Shown: positions 1-5,767 of the stretch, piece by piece
Numbering within the stretch: position 1 is the first letter of the stretch
Layout of the letters: the number at the start of each line of letters is the position of its first letter
Source of the DNA: Clostridiales bacterium
GTDB taxonomy: Bacteria; Bacillota; Clostridia; Oscillospirales; Butyricicoccaceae
Direction of reading: 5' to 3'
Length of the DNA: 8,991 bases
Assembly: GCA_004555915.1 (NCBI GenBank)
Contig: SFJM01000068.1
Span: 1 to 8,991 of the forward strand
Notes under the pieces: model-generated
Database searches by the model: none
Told to the model about the DNA's origin: nothing
What the model saw: the letters and a program-made list of their open reading frames with translations, nothing else
Position numbers and translations under genes: made by a program

Positions 1-94
1 AGAGGGCTCTGAAAACACTCAATGGGTTTTCTCCGGTTGAGAATATTCTCTCATGGAGGGAGGGGGCGGCGCAAGACGTCCTTTCGGTGGGCGG

Positions 95-1567
95 TTACGC
101 AGAATAACTTTCGTATTGCGCTTGCTTGCGCTCTGTCAGCTTCGCCTTTTCCTGTTTCAAGGACTGCACCGAAGGCAGCTTCTGATCCCCAAACAGTTCC
201 CGCAGTTCTTTGACCACCGCATCGTACAGTTCCAATTCAGACCGATGGGCTGCTGCAAAATCTTTCCGCTTCCCGCCTTTCAGATATTCCCGGTAAACGG
301 CCTTGGTCTTAAAATACTGACCCAACAGCCGAAGCTGACGGTTGACATCCTTCAACCGCTTCTCCGTTGCTTTCAGCTCTGCCTTGCTCTGCTGATAGGC
401 GGCAGACAGGTCAGCCAAGTCCTGATCCAGCTTTGCAGAATCCAGCAGACCATTTTCAGTCAGATAGTTGAAGGTCTTGGATTGCTCCTGTAAATTGTGG
501 AGCTTCGCCCAGTGAGCATAACCCTCACTTTCCTGTGCTTTGGCGCTGTGTTCAATGTCGATCACATGGCCAATATTCTCTGTTCCGGCAAGAATAGGCA
601 GATTCCACTTTTGCTCACCGTGAACAAAAGTCAGTGGTTCTACGCCAAGAATGGCCTGCTCAACAGATGCTTTTTCAAACGCATCGCCTAGCTTCCTACC
701 GGTGATTGGCTTCTTCCTTCCGGGCGGGAGATAGCTCCAGCGGCCCCGGCTTTCCTTCACCTGAATCCCATACATGGCAAGCAGTTTCTTCTTGAATTCT
801 TCTACATCGGCGCTGCATGTGATTGTGTCCAGGACAGCTGCACGGATTTTCTCTTTCTCCGTTTCAAACTTAGTCTGCGACGGCGGAAGACCCTGGGCTG
901 CTCGTTCCTCATTGGCGTGATCCAGCTGCTTCTGGCCACGCTGCTTCGCGTGGTACTCCGCATCTGTCACTCTGGCATTGGAATGCTTGAGATCGACCTG
1001 GTTCAGTCCATGCTCCCGGCACATTTGCATAACCGCATCCTGCAAGAAACTCAAATAGGCTTTTGAGCAATGATGCTTGTACCCGGCTTTCATATCACAC
1101 GGGCGCATCTCATAAGGCAGCTCCGATACATCCAGAATGCGCAGACTATTCAGCACAATATGGACATGGATATTGCCGGACACATGGTGTCCATCCTCAT
1201 GGACACAGACCAGAATCTGATGCCCAGGGAAATGCTTCTGTGCAAACTCCATTCCCATCTCCTGGGCCTGCTCCATGGTCAATCCCAACGCCCTGTCCTT
1301 TGGGTCGAAGCTCAGAATGTAATGATGGGTTTTGATCTCGTTCTTTCCCTTATTCTTTTTGAACTGCTTGTTCGCCTTGTTACATTCGCGGGCAAAGGCG
1401 GCAGGGTCACAGTTGATCCCCTCCAATATGTACCTCGCCCGCAGCATGGGGTAGCCGTCTTCGTCCAGGGTGATCTTGCCTGTCTGCTCATCATGCCGGA
1501 AAATCAGGTAGCGTTCTGGCTCAGTGTAGTCCGCATTTTTGCTGGCAATATGCTTGAGAATCGCCAT
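95..1567 (-). CDS. MOBP-like relaxase / mobilization nuclease (MobA/VirD2 type)
   Basis: This 490-aa protein would nick one strand at oriT, stay covalently attached through a tyrosine and lead the strand to a recipient cell. The N-terminal ~150 residues match the relaxase/mobilization nuclease family: candidate catalytic tyrosines Y14 and Y20, a core strand HHYILSF at 81-87, and the metal-binding histidine motif with H123, D125, H134 and H136, ending in N140. The rest (from about 240) is charged, with likely coiled coil near 365-420 and at the C terminus, as is common in these relaxases. The ATG overlaps the mobC stop by one base (TGATG), and an AGGTGA-like site inside mobC precedes it, so the two are probably translationally coupled. 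It ends in TAA with no sign of truncation. The gene is transcribed away from the candidate oriT. Family assignment is secure; substrate specificity cannot be read from the sequence. Confidence 0.93.
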   Translation of the reverse strand: MAILKHIASKNADYTEPERYLIFRHDEQTGKITLDEDGYPMLRARYILEGINCDPAAFARECNKANKQFKKNKGKNEIKTHHYILSFDPKDRALGLTMEQAQEMGMEFAQKHFPGHQILVCVHEDGHHVSGNIHVHIVLNSLRILDVSELPYEMRPCDMKAGYKHHCSKAYLSFLQDAVMQMCREHGLNQVDLKHSNARVTDAEYHAKQRGQKQLDHANEERAAQGLPPSQTKFETEKEKIRAAVLDTITCSADVEEFKKKLLAMYGIQVKESRGRWSYLPPGRKKPITGRKLGDAFEKASVEQAILGVEPLTFVHGEQKWNLPILAGTENIGHVIDIEHSAKAQESEGYAHWAKLHNLQEQSKTFNYLTENGLLDSAKLDQDLADLSAAYQQSKAELKATEKRLKDVNRQLRLLGQYFKTKAVYREYLKGGKRKDFAAAHRSELELYDAVVKELRELFGDQKLPSVQSLKQEKAKLTERKQAQYESYSA

Positions 1568-1932
1568 CAGGATTCACCTGCCAGCTTCTCAATCTGCTGC
1601 TTGAGCGATTGCAAATCCGCGAGACAGTGATTGATATCCCGCAGCAGATGCGCCTGCATGGGATTGCCGCCGTTCAAATAATGGGCAATCTGGTTCAGGT
1701 TGCTGCCGATCTTTCCGTATTGCGCAGCAATTTCGTCCAACGTGTCGCTTTGAAAAACCGGCTGGACGGTCACGTTCACTTTCGCCGTGAAAATCGCCTG
1801 CCGGATGAACTCCGACTGCGATAATCCCAGCTGATCCAGCTGGGACATGAAGAGCGTCCACTCATCATCGTTCATGCGGGCATGGGCAATATGAGTGCGC
1901 CGTTCCGGGTCATAGGTGACTTTTTTCTTCAT
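1567..1932 (-). CDS. mobC: MobC-family relaxosome accessory protein
   Basis: This 121-aa protein has the layout of MobC-type relaxosome proteins. A basic N terminus (MKKKVTYDPERR) is followed by a ribbon-helix-helix-like DNA-binding segment at about 15-50, with the LGLSQSEFIRQAI helix. The family signature GSNLNQIAHYLN lies at 76-87, and the C terminus is helical. Such proteins bind oriT and help the relaxase melt and nick it, and often repress their own operon. The start is well fixed: AGGAGGAG sits 8 nt upstream of the ATG on the minus strand. The stop overlaps the relaxase start by one base. The gene lies directly beside the inverted-repeat cluster proposed as oriT, the usual arrangement. 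The gene symbol is by family resemblance. Confidence 0.9.
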   Translation of the reverse strand: MKKKVTYDPERRTHIAHARMNDDEWTLFMSQLDQLGLSQSEFIRQAIFTAKVNVTVQPVFQSDTLDEIAAQYGKIGSNLNQIAHYLNGGNPMQAHLLRDINHCLADLQSLKQQIEKLAGES

Positions 1933-1948
1933 GGAAAAAGGCTCCTCC

Positions 1949-2122
1949 TGTCATTGGATTTTCGCACAGAGGCGGAAAGAACAATGACATTTTCAGAGCA
2001 GACCGCTTGCCGGATGCCTGAAAATCCACGAGGGTTTGGGGAATCGTAATCCCCAACAAGAGGCTGCTGCAGGAGCGGCAAATGGGTGTGCTACATTTCA
2101 TGTGCTACCCATTTGTGCTACA
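1949..2122. other. Candidate origin of transfer (oriT) with nested inverted repeats
   Basis: Most of the 345-bp gap between mobC and the divergent regulator gene is filled with dyad symmetry. Perfect inverted repeats are TGTCATTG/CAATGACA (1949-1956/1982-1989), ATTTTCAG/CTGAAAAT (1989-1996/2018-2025), TTGGGGA/TCCCCAA (2036-2042/2050-2056) and CAAATGGGT/ACCCATTTG (2079-2087/2107-2115). A further pair, GGATTTTC/GAAAATCC (1956-1963/2020-2027), would compete with the second. On the minus strand, CATCCGGC (2009-2016) matches 7 of 8 positions of the YATCCTGY nic consensus known for MOBP oriTs, and sits in the loop of the second repeat. The position next to mobC and relaxase fits an oriT. The nic assignment is inference. 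The first repeat abuts the mobC ribosome binding site, so part of the region could also be a MobC operator. Confidence 0.55.
2087..2122 (+). repeat. Three TGTGCTAC direct repeats inside a 9-bp inverted repeat
   Basis: TGTGCTACA, TGTGCTACC and TGTGCTACA start at 2087, 2101 and 2114, spaced 14 and 13 bp. They are interwoven with the inverted repeat CAAATGGGT/ACCCATTTG (2079-2087/2107-2115). Iterated sites plus a dyad suggest protein binding, by a relaxosome component or a repressor of one of the divergent genes. The function is unknown. Confidence 0.6.
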
Positions 2123-2277
2123 AGGCGAATCTTGCTCTTAGCTTCCCCGTTCTCGTATTGTCCCTTCGTTCCAAATCGTTTTCAGAAAAAGCCACCGCAA
2201 AAGATTTACCAAACCGTCCATCTACCGCATTGGGCCATTGTCGTCCGTCTCCATTTCCGTATAAGGAGGCATGTGTC

Positions 2278-3552
2278 ATGTATCTATCTCAGAAAGAAAA
2301 GAAGCGTCATCCAGAATATGAGCAGTACATTGCGCTCTTTGAGGAAACCATCACCCAGATGGAATCCGGAGCCAGAGGCAGAGGGGCACCAGAGGCCATC
2401 ATTGAAAGGTGTCTGGACAAAGCTCTGGAATTTTATGATGCAGACAGCGCCGCACTGGTTGAGACCAATCTTGATCTGGGCTATGGTGTATGCGTAGGCG
2501 TAACCCCGGAAGAAACGCCATACCTGTATGAGAAGGTCATGGCATTGGAAGTGTTTGATGTTCATGTGCAGGAGGAGCGTGGCCAGCTTTCCAACAACGA
2601 ATACTCCATGCTGACCAGGATGGGTGTGGAGGTGTTTGCAGTTGCGCCCTATCTGAAACGGTACAGCGGCTATGTATATATCCGGAATCCCCGGCGCTTT
2701 GTGGGGCTCTACGGTTTCTTGCAAGCAGTCTCCTATGTATGCGCTTCCGAGCGAAACGAATACAAACTGATGGACAATCTGAATGTTGCCGTCAGCTCCA
2801 AAGAGTGCCGTTCGGAGCAGGAAGTGCGCATCAAAGTGTTCGGCGGACTTTCCATCACAACCAAGTATGGCTCTCTGGATGAATCGCAGATCAGCTCTGC
2901 GCAGGCGGTACGGTTGGTAGCCTACCTTCTTTTGAACGATACAAGAAAGGTTCCGCAGAACGAGCTGACCAATGCACTGTGGCCAAATTCGGAAGTGGAT
3001 GCTCCGGCCAAACAGGTGCGGAATGTTGTGCACCGCACCCGCGCAATTCTGGAGCCGATCTTTCTGGATGATTTAGTTTCTTCTGACCGCGCTGGAAACT
3101 ACTTTATCAATCCCAACATTACGGTAATTACGGATGCAAGCGTCTTTGAGAGCTTCTGCCGTCTCGCCCAGCAGCCAGCGGCAACGTTCAAAGAAAAGCT
3201 CGTCTATCTCAGGCAGGCAACAGAGATCTATCAGAACGATTTTCTGCCCCAATACACCGGCGACACCTGGCTGGATAATCAACGTACCTTTTATCGTCTG
3301 GCGTATCTAAAGGCAGTTCTCACATTGCTGCCAATGTACTATCAAATGGAGAAGTATTCCGAAATGCTTTCGCTGTCCAGTGCGGCACTGCTGTACGAGC
3401 CGGACAGCGGCGATATTCTATTCTGGCATATCCGGGCCATGTACAAACTGGGCAGTCTGGATCTGACCCAGAAACACCTCGCCCAACACGCTGAAAAACT
3501 TTCGGAGGAACAAAAAACAGTTCTGGAATCGATTTTGTCCGGAAGCCATTAA
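2278..3552 (+). CDS. SARP-like transcriptional activator (GAF-like sensor, winged helix, BTAD)
   Basis: This 424-aa regulator appears to have three parts. Residues ~35-165 resemble the GAF-type sensor domains of clostridial signalling proteins: a helix ending ALEFYDADSAAL, and a strand GYVYIRNPRRFVGL. Residues ~183-280 form an OmpR/SARP-type winged helix, starting VRIKVFGGLSI and containing LVAYLLLN and the helix AKQVRNVVHRTRAIL. Residues ~287-415 look like a bacterial transcriptional activator domain (BTAD) of TPR-like helices, including DFLPQY and WLDNQR. Known SARPs bind 11-bp-spaced direct repeats and recruit RNA polymerase. The reading frame is open upstream to 2086, but the ATG at 2278 is preceded by AAGGAGG (2263-2269), so it is the likely start. 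An array of 11-bp-spaced repeats begins at its stop codon. The sensor ligand is unknown, and the GAF call is from pattern resemblance only. No convincing promoter was seen in 2123-2260. Confidence 0.82.
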   Translation: MYLSQKEKKRHPEYEQYIALFEETITQMESGARGRGAPEAIIERCLDKALEFYDADSAALVETNLDLGYGVCVGVTPEETPYLYEKVMALEVFDVHVQEERGQLSNNEYSMLTRMGVEVFAVAPYLKRYSGYVYIRNPRRFVGLYGFLQAVSYVCASERNEYKLMDNLNVAVSSKECRSEQEVRIKVFGGLSITTKYGSLDESQISSAQAVRLVAYLLLNDTRKVPQNELTNALWPNSEVDAPAKQVRNVVHRTRAILEPIFLDDLVSSDRAGNYFINPNITVITDASVFESFCRLAQQPAATFKEKLVYLRQATEIYQNDFLPQYTGDTWLDNQRTFYRLAYLKAVLTLLPMYYQMEKYSEMLSLSSAALLYEPDSGDILFWHIRAMYKLGSLDLTQKHLAQHAEKLSEEQKTVLESILSGSH

Positions 3553-3612
3553 ACCGAGATTTAACCTGAAAAAAACCAGGATTAAACCGGCCCAAAGACC
3601 TCTATTAAACTG
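3549..3612 (+). promoter_or_regulatory. Operator array A: six 8-bp units in 11-bp register
   Basis: Units TTAAACCG, TTTAACCT, AAAAACCA, TTAAACCG, AAAGACCT and TTAAACTG start at 3549, 3560, 3571, 3582, 3594 and 3605. The steps are therefore 11, 11, 11, 12 and 11 bp. All six place a CC or CT core on one helix face. The array overlaps the last bases of the SARP-like gene and ends 8 bp before a -10-like box. SARP sites in actinomycetes have this geometry. Binding by the adjacent regulator is inferred. Confidence 0.7.
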
Positions 3613-3617
3613 TCAGG

Positions 3618-3626
3618 TGCTAAGAT
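3618..3626 (+). promoter_or_regulatory. Extended -10 promoter after array A
   Basis: TGC followed by TAAGAT (3621-3626) forms an extended -10 element. No -35 match is present at 16-18 bp spacing; array A occupies that place, as expected of an activator-dependent promoter. The start of transcription would fall near 3633, upstream of the gene at 3665. TAAGAT matches the -10 consensus at only 4 of 6 positions. Confidence 0.45.
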
Positions 3627-3664
3627 ATGCTCGCAATAAAAACAAAGGAAGCGAGAATCATTCC

Positions 3665-4270
3665 ATGCGAGCAACAACAAAAGCAATGCAGTACATCGAA
3701 CTCCAGACGAAGCATTTCGATCTGGATACAAAGAAACTCCTGGCACAGACAAAAGCCATCCTGATGGTTTACCGGCATGTAGTCTGGTCGGTTCAGAACC
3801 GGGCCAACCTGATGCGGCGGGAAATCGCCGGTACTTACGGGATGCAGCTGAGCACAGCTTTGATTTATCTCTCTGATTTCGCACCAATGGCCACACGGGA
3901 TGAATTTGAAGCCAAGGTCAGCAGCCTGTTTCGCTCCAAATGGCTGGTGGAGCTAATCGATATGGCCCTGCAGTATGTTCAGGGGTATCCGGTATACGGA
4001 GACCTCTACACCCAAATTTTGCAGCTGCGTTTCATGCAGGAAGCCAGCAGGACAGATGATGAAGTCAGCGAGCTGCTGGAGCTGGAGCGTAGCACCTACT
4101 ACGACCGTAAGAAAGAGGCAATTCTGCTGATGGGTATTTCTCTATGGGGGTATGTCGTTCCTACAACAATGAGCGTCTACCGCCGTGTGGAGCTTATGAG
4201 CGTTCCGGAGGAAGATTTCTTCGCAATGGTATCGGCAGAGCAATCCAAAAGCAGATCAAAAGCCACATGA
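3665..4270 (+). CDS. ArpU-like / sigma-70 region 4-like regulator
   Basis: This 201-aa soluble protein has no signal peptide or membrane segment. Its C-terminal part (about 117-162) reads as a region-4-like helix-turn-helix: an acidic helix with DDEVSELLELERSTYYDRKKEAI, then a hydrophobic helix ending GISLWG. That pattern is typical of ArpU/YqaQ-like late-gene regulators in Gram-positive phages and integrative elements. The N-terminal 110 residues are helical and unrecognised. ATG 3665 is the only start downstream of the predicted promoter; AAAGGAA (3644-3650) lies 14 nt upstream, a long spacing. A GTG at 3617 in the same frame falls inside the promoter, so it was not chosen. The gene lies between arrays A and B, so it may be controlled by one and influence the other. 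The exact family is uncertain. Confidence 0.7.
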   Translation: MRATTKAMQYIELQTKHFDLDTKKLLAQTKAILMVYRHVVWSVQNRANLMRREIAGTYGMQLSTALIYLSDFAPMATRDEFEAKVSSLFRSKWLVELIDMALQYVQGYPVYGDLYTQILQLRFMQEASRTDDEVSELLELERSTYYDRKKEAILLMGISLWGYVVPTTMSVYRRVELMSVPEEDFFAMVSAEQSKSRSKAT

Positions 4271-4274
4271 CCGT

Positions 4275-4358
4275 CCCCGACTTTATCCCGACCTTTTCCC
4301 GATAGCTTGACCTGAAAGTCCCTACTTCATCCCTACTGACTTCCGATAGTTTCCACAC
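4275..4358 (+). promoter_or_regulatory. Operator array B: heptamers in strict 11-bp register
   Basis: Starting 5 bp after the preceding stop codon, heptamers lie on one 11-bp lattice: CCCCGAC (4275), TCCCGAC (4286), TCCCGAT (4297), a degenerate slot (4308), TCCCTAC (4319), TCCCTAC (4330), TTCCGAT (4341) and TCCACAC (4352). The two triplets (4275-4303 and 4319-4347) look like a duplicated module displaced by exactly 44 bp, each ending in CCGATAG. The last slot abuts the -10 box at 4359. This fits a multi-dimer SARP/OmpR-type activator site. Array B shares a CC(G/T)(A/G) core with array A, but the flanks differ. Confidence 0.72.
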
Positions 4359-4364
4359 TATACT
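4336..4364 (+). promoter_or_regulatory. Promoter of the region-4 gene
   Basis: TATACT (4359-4364) is a strong -10 match (5 of 6). CTGACT (4336-4341), 17 bp upstream, is a partial -35 (4 of 6) embedded in array B. The predicted start of transcription is near 4371. The weak -35 lying within repeat units suggests an activated promoter. Confidence 0.6.
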
Positions 4365-4392
4365 GATTATGCTGGATCAATACAGCGTTTTC

Positions 4393-4429
4393 AAAGCCTT
4401 GTTCTCAATTTTGAGAGCAGGGCTTTTTT
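4393..4429 (+). terminator. Intrinsic terminator / attenuator in the leader
   Basis: AAAGCC-TTGT-TCTCAA (4393-4408) pairs with TTGAGA-GCAG-GGCTTT (4411-4426). This makes a 16-bp stem with two G-U pairs and a very tight loop, running into TTTTTT (4424-4429). It lies downstream of the 4336-4364 promoter and upstream of the start codon at 4472. It would therefore stop most transcripts after about 60 nt unless bypassed. It may also end transcription of the gene upstream. Confidence 0.8.
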
Positions 4430-4471
4430 GCTGCCCATTTCCAGACTTAATCAGAAGACGGGAGAATCAGT

Positions 4472-5353
4472 ATGGACACAAAAGAAAAGTCGGCCCCTGC
4501 ACAAGTGCTTGTAATCGACGGTCAGGAATATGCCATCGACAAGGATACGGCCAAGAAGCTGAAAGATGGTGTCATTCCACCGGACCTGCAGGCTGAGATC
4601 ACAGCGAGGCAAGGTGATGATGTACGCTTTGAATTTTGCCGCCAGCGGAGGCTGATGAAAAAGATCTGCGATAAGGTTGACGCCGGATTTCTGCCGGAAT
4701 CAATCCGTTCACTGGTGGAAAGCGGCGCGGTTCCAGCAGAGATACTGTACCGGCTGGACAAAGGAAAGCTGTTGGGCAAGGCGGAACAGCTTCACGCAAA
4801 GCACTTGCTTTCAGCTGAGGTGGTAGAAACCATCAAGCGGGAGGTGCTTACTGCGGAAATCATCAAGCCTTTGGAACAGGCCATTTTTGCAGATACAGCG
4901 ATATATCTCTGGGAACATCATGAGATCACCGGGGATATTCTCTCCGGTGTTTTACAGGGCGGTATTGACATCCGTTATATCAAAGTCATTCGCCGCTATT
5001 CCCGGCAGATTTTGAACGCTTCGGAAGTAGAACGTCGGCATCTGGTTTCCATACCGGATTTGGATTATGAGAATCTGGAATCCCTGAACCATTTGGAGGA
5101 CTGCTTCGATATCGGCAGCGGGCTTGAGCAGAAAATGTACCGGCGCTATCTGGAGGAAGCATTATCCTGGCTTCCATCCAGGGATGCAAGGTTGATTGAG
5201 GCGATTTACTTTGACTGCATCCCGATGACAAAGATCGCAGAGATGTGTGGTGTCACCGAGGGAACGATCCGCTACCATCGCAACCGGATTATTGCCAAAC
5301 TGAAAATTATCCTGGAAGATGTGATGCACCTGTCCAGAGACATCTTATTTTAA
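4472..5353 (+). CDS. Sigma-70 region 4-containing regulator
   Basis: This 293-aa protein ends in a clear sigma-70 region 4 (about 224-280): YLEEALSWLPSRDARLIEAI, then the helix-turn-helix MTKIAEMCGVTEGTIRYHRN (252-271) and a basic IIAKLK tail. Region 4 normally contacts the -35 box. No region 2 is recognisable, so it is more likely a region-4-only regulator or co-factor than a complete sigma factor. The N-terminal 200 residues are helical and acidic and were not recognised. The start is supported by GGGAG (4460-4464), 7 nt upstream. The gene follows an 11-bp-register operator array, a promoter and an attenuator-like terminator, and is followed 18 nt later by a small gene with its own strong ribosome binding site. 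It likely controls the recombinase genes or transfer functions; that is inference from position. Confidence 0.78.
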   Translation: MDTKEKSAPAQVLVIDGQEYAIDKDTAKKLKDGVIPPDLQAEITARQGDDVRFEFCRQRRLMKKICDKVDAGFLPESIRSLVESGAVPAEILYRLDKGKLLGKAEQLHAKHLLSAEVVETIKREVLTAEIIKPLEQAIFADTAIYLWEHHEITGDILSGVLQGGIDIRYIKVIRRYSRQILNASEVERRHLVSIPDLDYENLESLNHLEDCFDIGSGLEQKMYRRYLEEALSWLPSRDARLIEAIYFDCIPMTKIAEMCGVTEGTIRYHRNRIIAKLKIILEDVMHLSRDILF

Positions 5354-5371
5354 CGCAAGGAGGATAGAGCG

Positions 5372-5620
5372 ATGACATTCGATGAAATGAAGAATCTGAA
5401 TCCGGAGGATGTTGACCGGGATACGCTGGTGGATATTACAGACGTGGAGGTAGATGCCTCCCTTCCCAAGGAAGCGTGGTTCCGGGAATACCTACGGCAA
5501 ATTCGGAATCCATATCTGTTTCTGTGCAACGGCGTGGTCGTAAAAATTGCTTATTCCGATACAAAAGATACCATAGAGGATCGGCTGGAGCAGTACATCC
5601 GGCAACGGCAAAAAGGTTGA
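5372..5620 (+). CDS. Small acidic protein, DUF6870-like
   Basis: This 82-aa protein has no known activity. The pattern VDITDVEVDASLPKEAW, followed by YLRQIRNPYLFLCNGVVVKI and a C-terminal TIEDRLEQYIRQ helix, resembles the DUF6870 family of small proteins found in clostridial mobile elements. The recollection is moderate and was not searched. AAGGAGGA (5357-5364), 7 nt before the ATG, fixes the start. It lies 18 nt after the region-4 gene and is probably co-transcribed with it. No terminator follows; the recombinase promoter begins 31 bp after its stop. A small accessory or excision-directionality role is possible but unsupported. Confidence 0.7.
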   Translation: MTFDEMKNLNPEDVDRDTLVDITDVEVDASLPKEAWFREYLRQIRNPYLFLCNGVVVKIAYSDTKDTIEDRLEQYIRQRQKG

Positions 5621-5651
5621 TAATTCGCTGGAAAAATTGCAAAACCCAAGC

Positions 5652-5680
5652 TCGACAAAGGATTCTTTGTGTGCTATCAT
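5652..5680 (+). promoter_or_regulatory. Sigma-A-like promoter of rec1
   Basis: TCGACA (5652-5657) and TATCAT (5675-5680) are separated by exactly 17 bp. Each matches the -35 and -10 consensus at 5 of 6 positions. Transcription would start near 5687, giving an ~80-nt leader that contains the hairpin at 5714-5767. Confidence 0.68.
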
Positions 5681-5713
5681 AAATCCAGGGTTAAATAGAA
5701 TATTGAGTGGTTC

Positions 5714-5767
5714 AGAGCCTTTGGTTTCTTGATGGCACAACTATGTCATCAGGAGGTCAAAGGCTTT
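5714..5767 (+). promoter_or_regulatory. Leader hairpin occluding the rec1 ribosome binding site
   Basis: AGCCTTTG (5716-5723) is the perfect complement of CAAAGGCT (5758-5765). TGATGGCA (5730-5737) pairs with TGTCATCA (5744-5751) with one G-U. The six bases between them (GTTTCT, 5724-5729) pair with GGAGGT (5752-5757) using four G-U wobbles, so 22 consecutive pairs form around a 6-nt loop (5738-5743). Two more pairs extend to 5714/5767. The Shine-Dalgarno AGGAGG (5751-5756) lies fully inside the stem, and the ATG at 5768 follows immediately. Translation should be low unless the hairpin is opened. Confidence 0.72.

Noticed and set aside
39..50. Perfect 12-bp palindrome GAGAATATTCTC downstream of the relaxase gene, with flanking CTCC/GGAG
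   Set aside because: The stem is weak outside the core and no T-tract follows on the minus strand, so it is not supported as a terminator; it could be a chance palindrome.
2260..2265. TATAAG as a -10 box for the SARP-like gene
   Set aside because: It overlaps the ribosome binding site (2263-2269) and would start transcription within a few bases of the start codon, removing that site from the mRNA.
2086..2277. In-frame upstream extension of the SARP-like gene to 2086
   Set aside because: The extension would read through the repeat region and gives a peptide unlike any part of the family; AAGGAGG sits just before ATG 2278.
2284..3033. Long open frame on the minus strand opposite the SARP-like gene (249 codons)
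   Set aside because: It lacks a ribosome site and recognisable domains; the plus-strand frame has clear winged-helix and BTAD sequence, so this is a shadow.
5670..5676. TGTGCTA at the rec1 promoter, matching the oriT-region repeats
   Set aside because: A single 7-bp match without repeats or dyad around it; it is expected by chance and partly explained by the -10 box.
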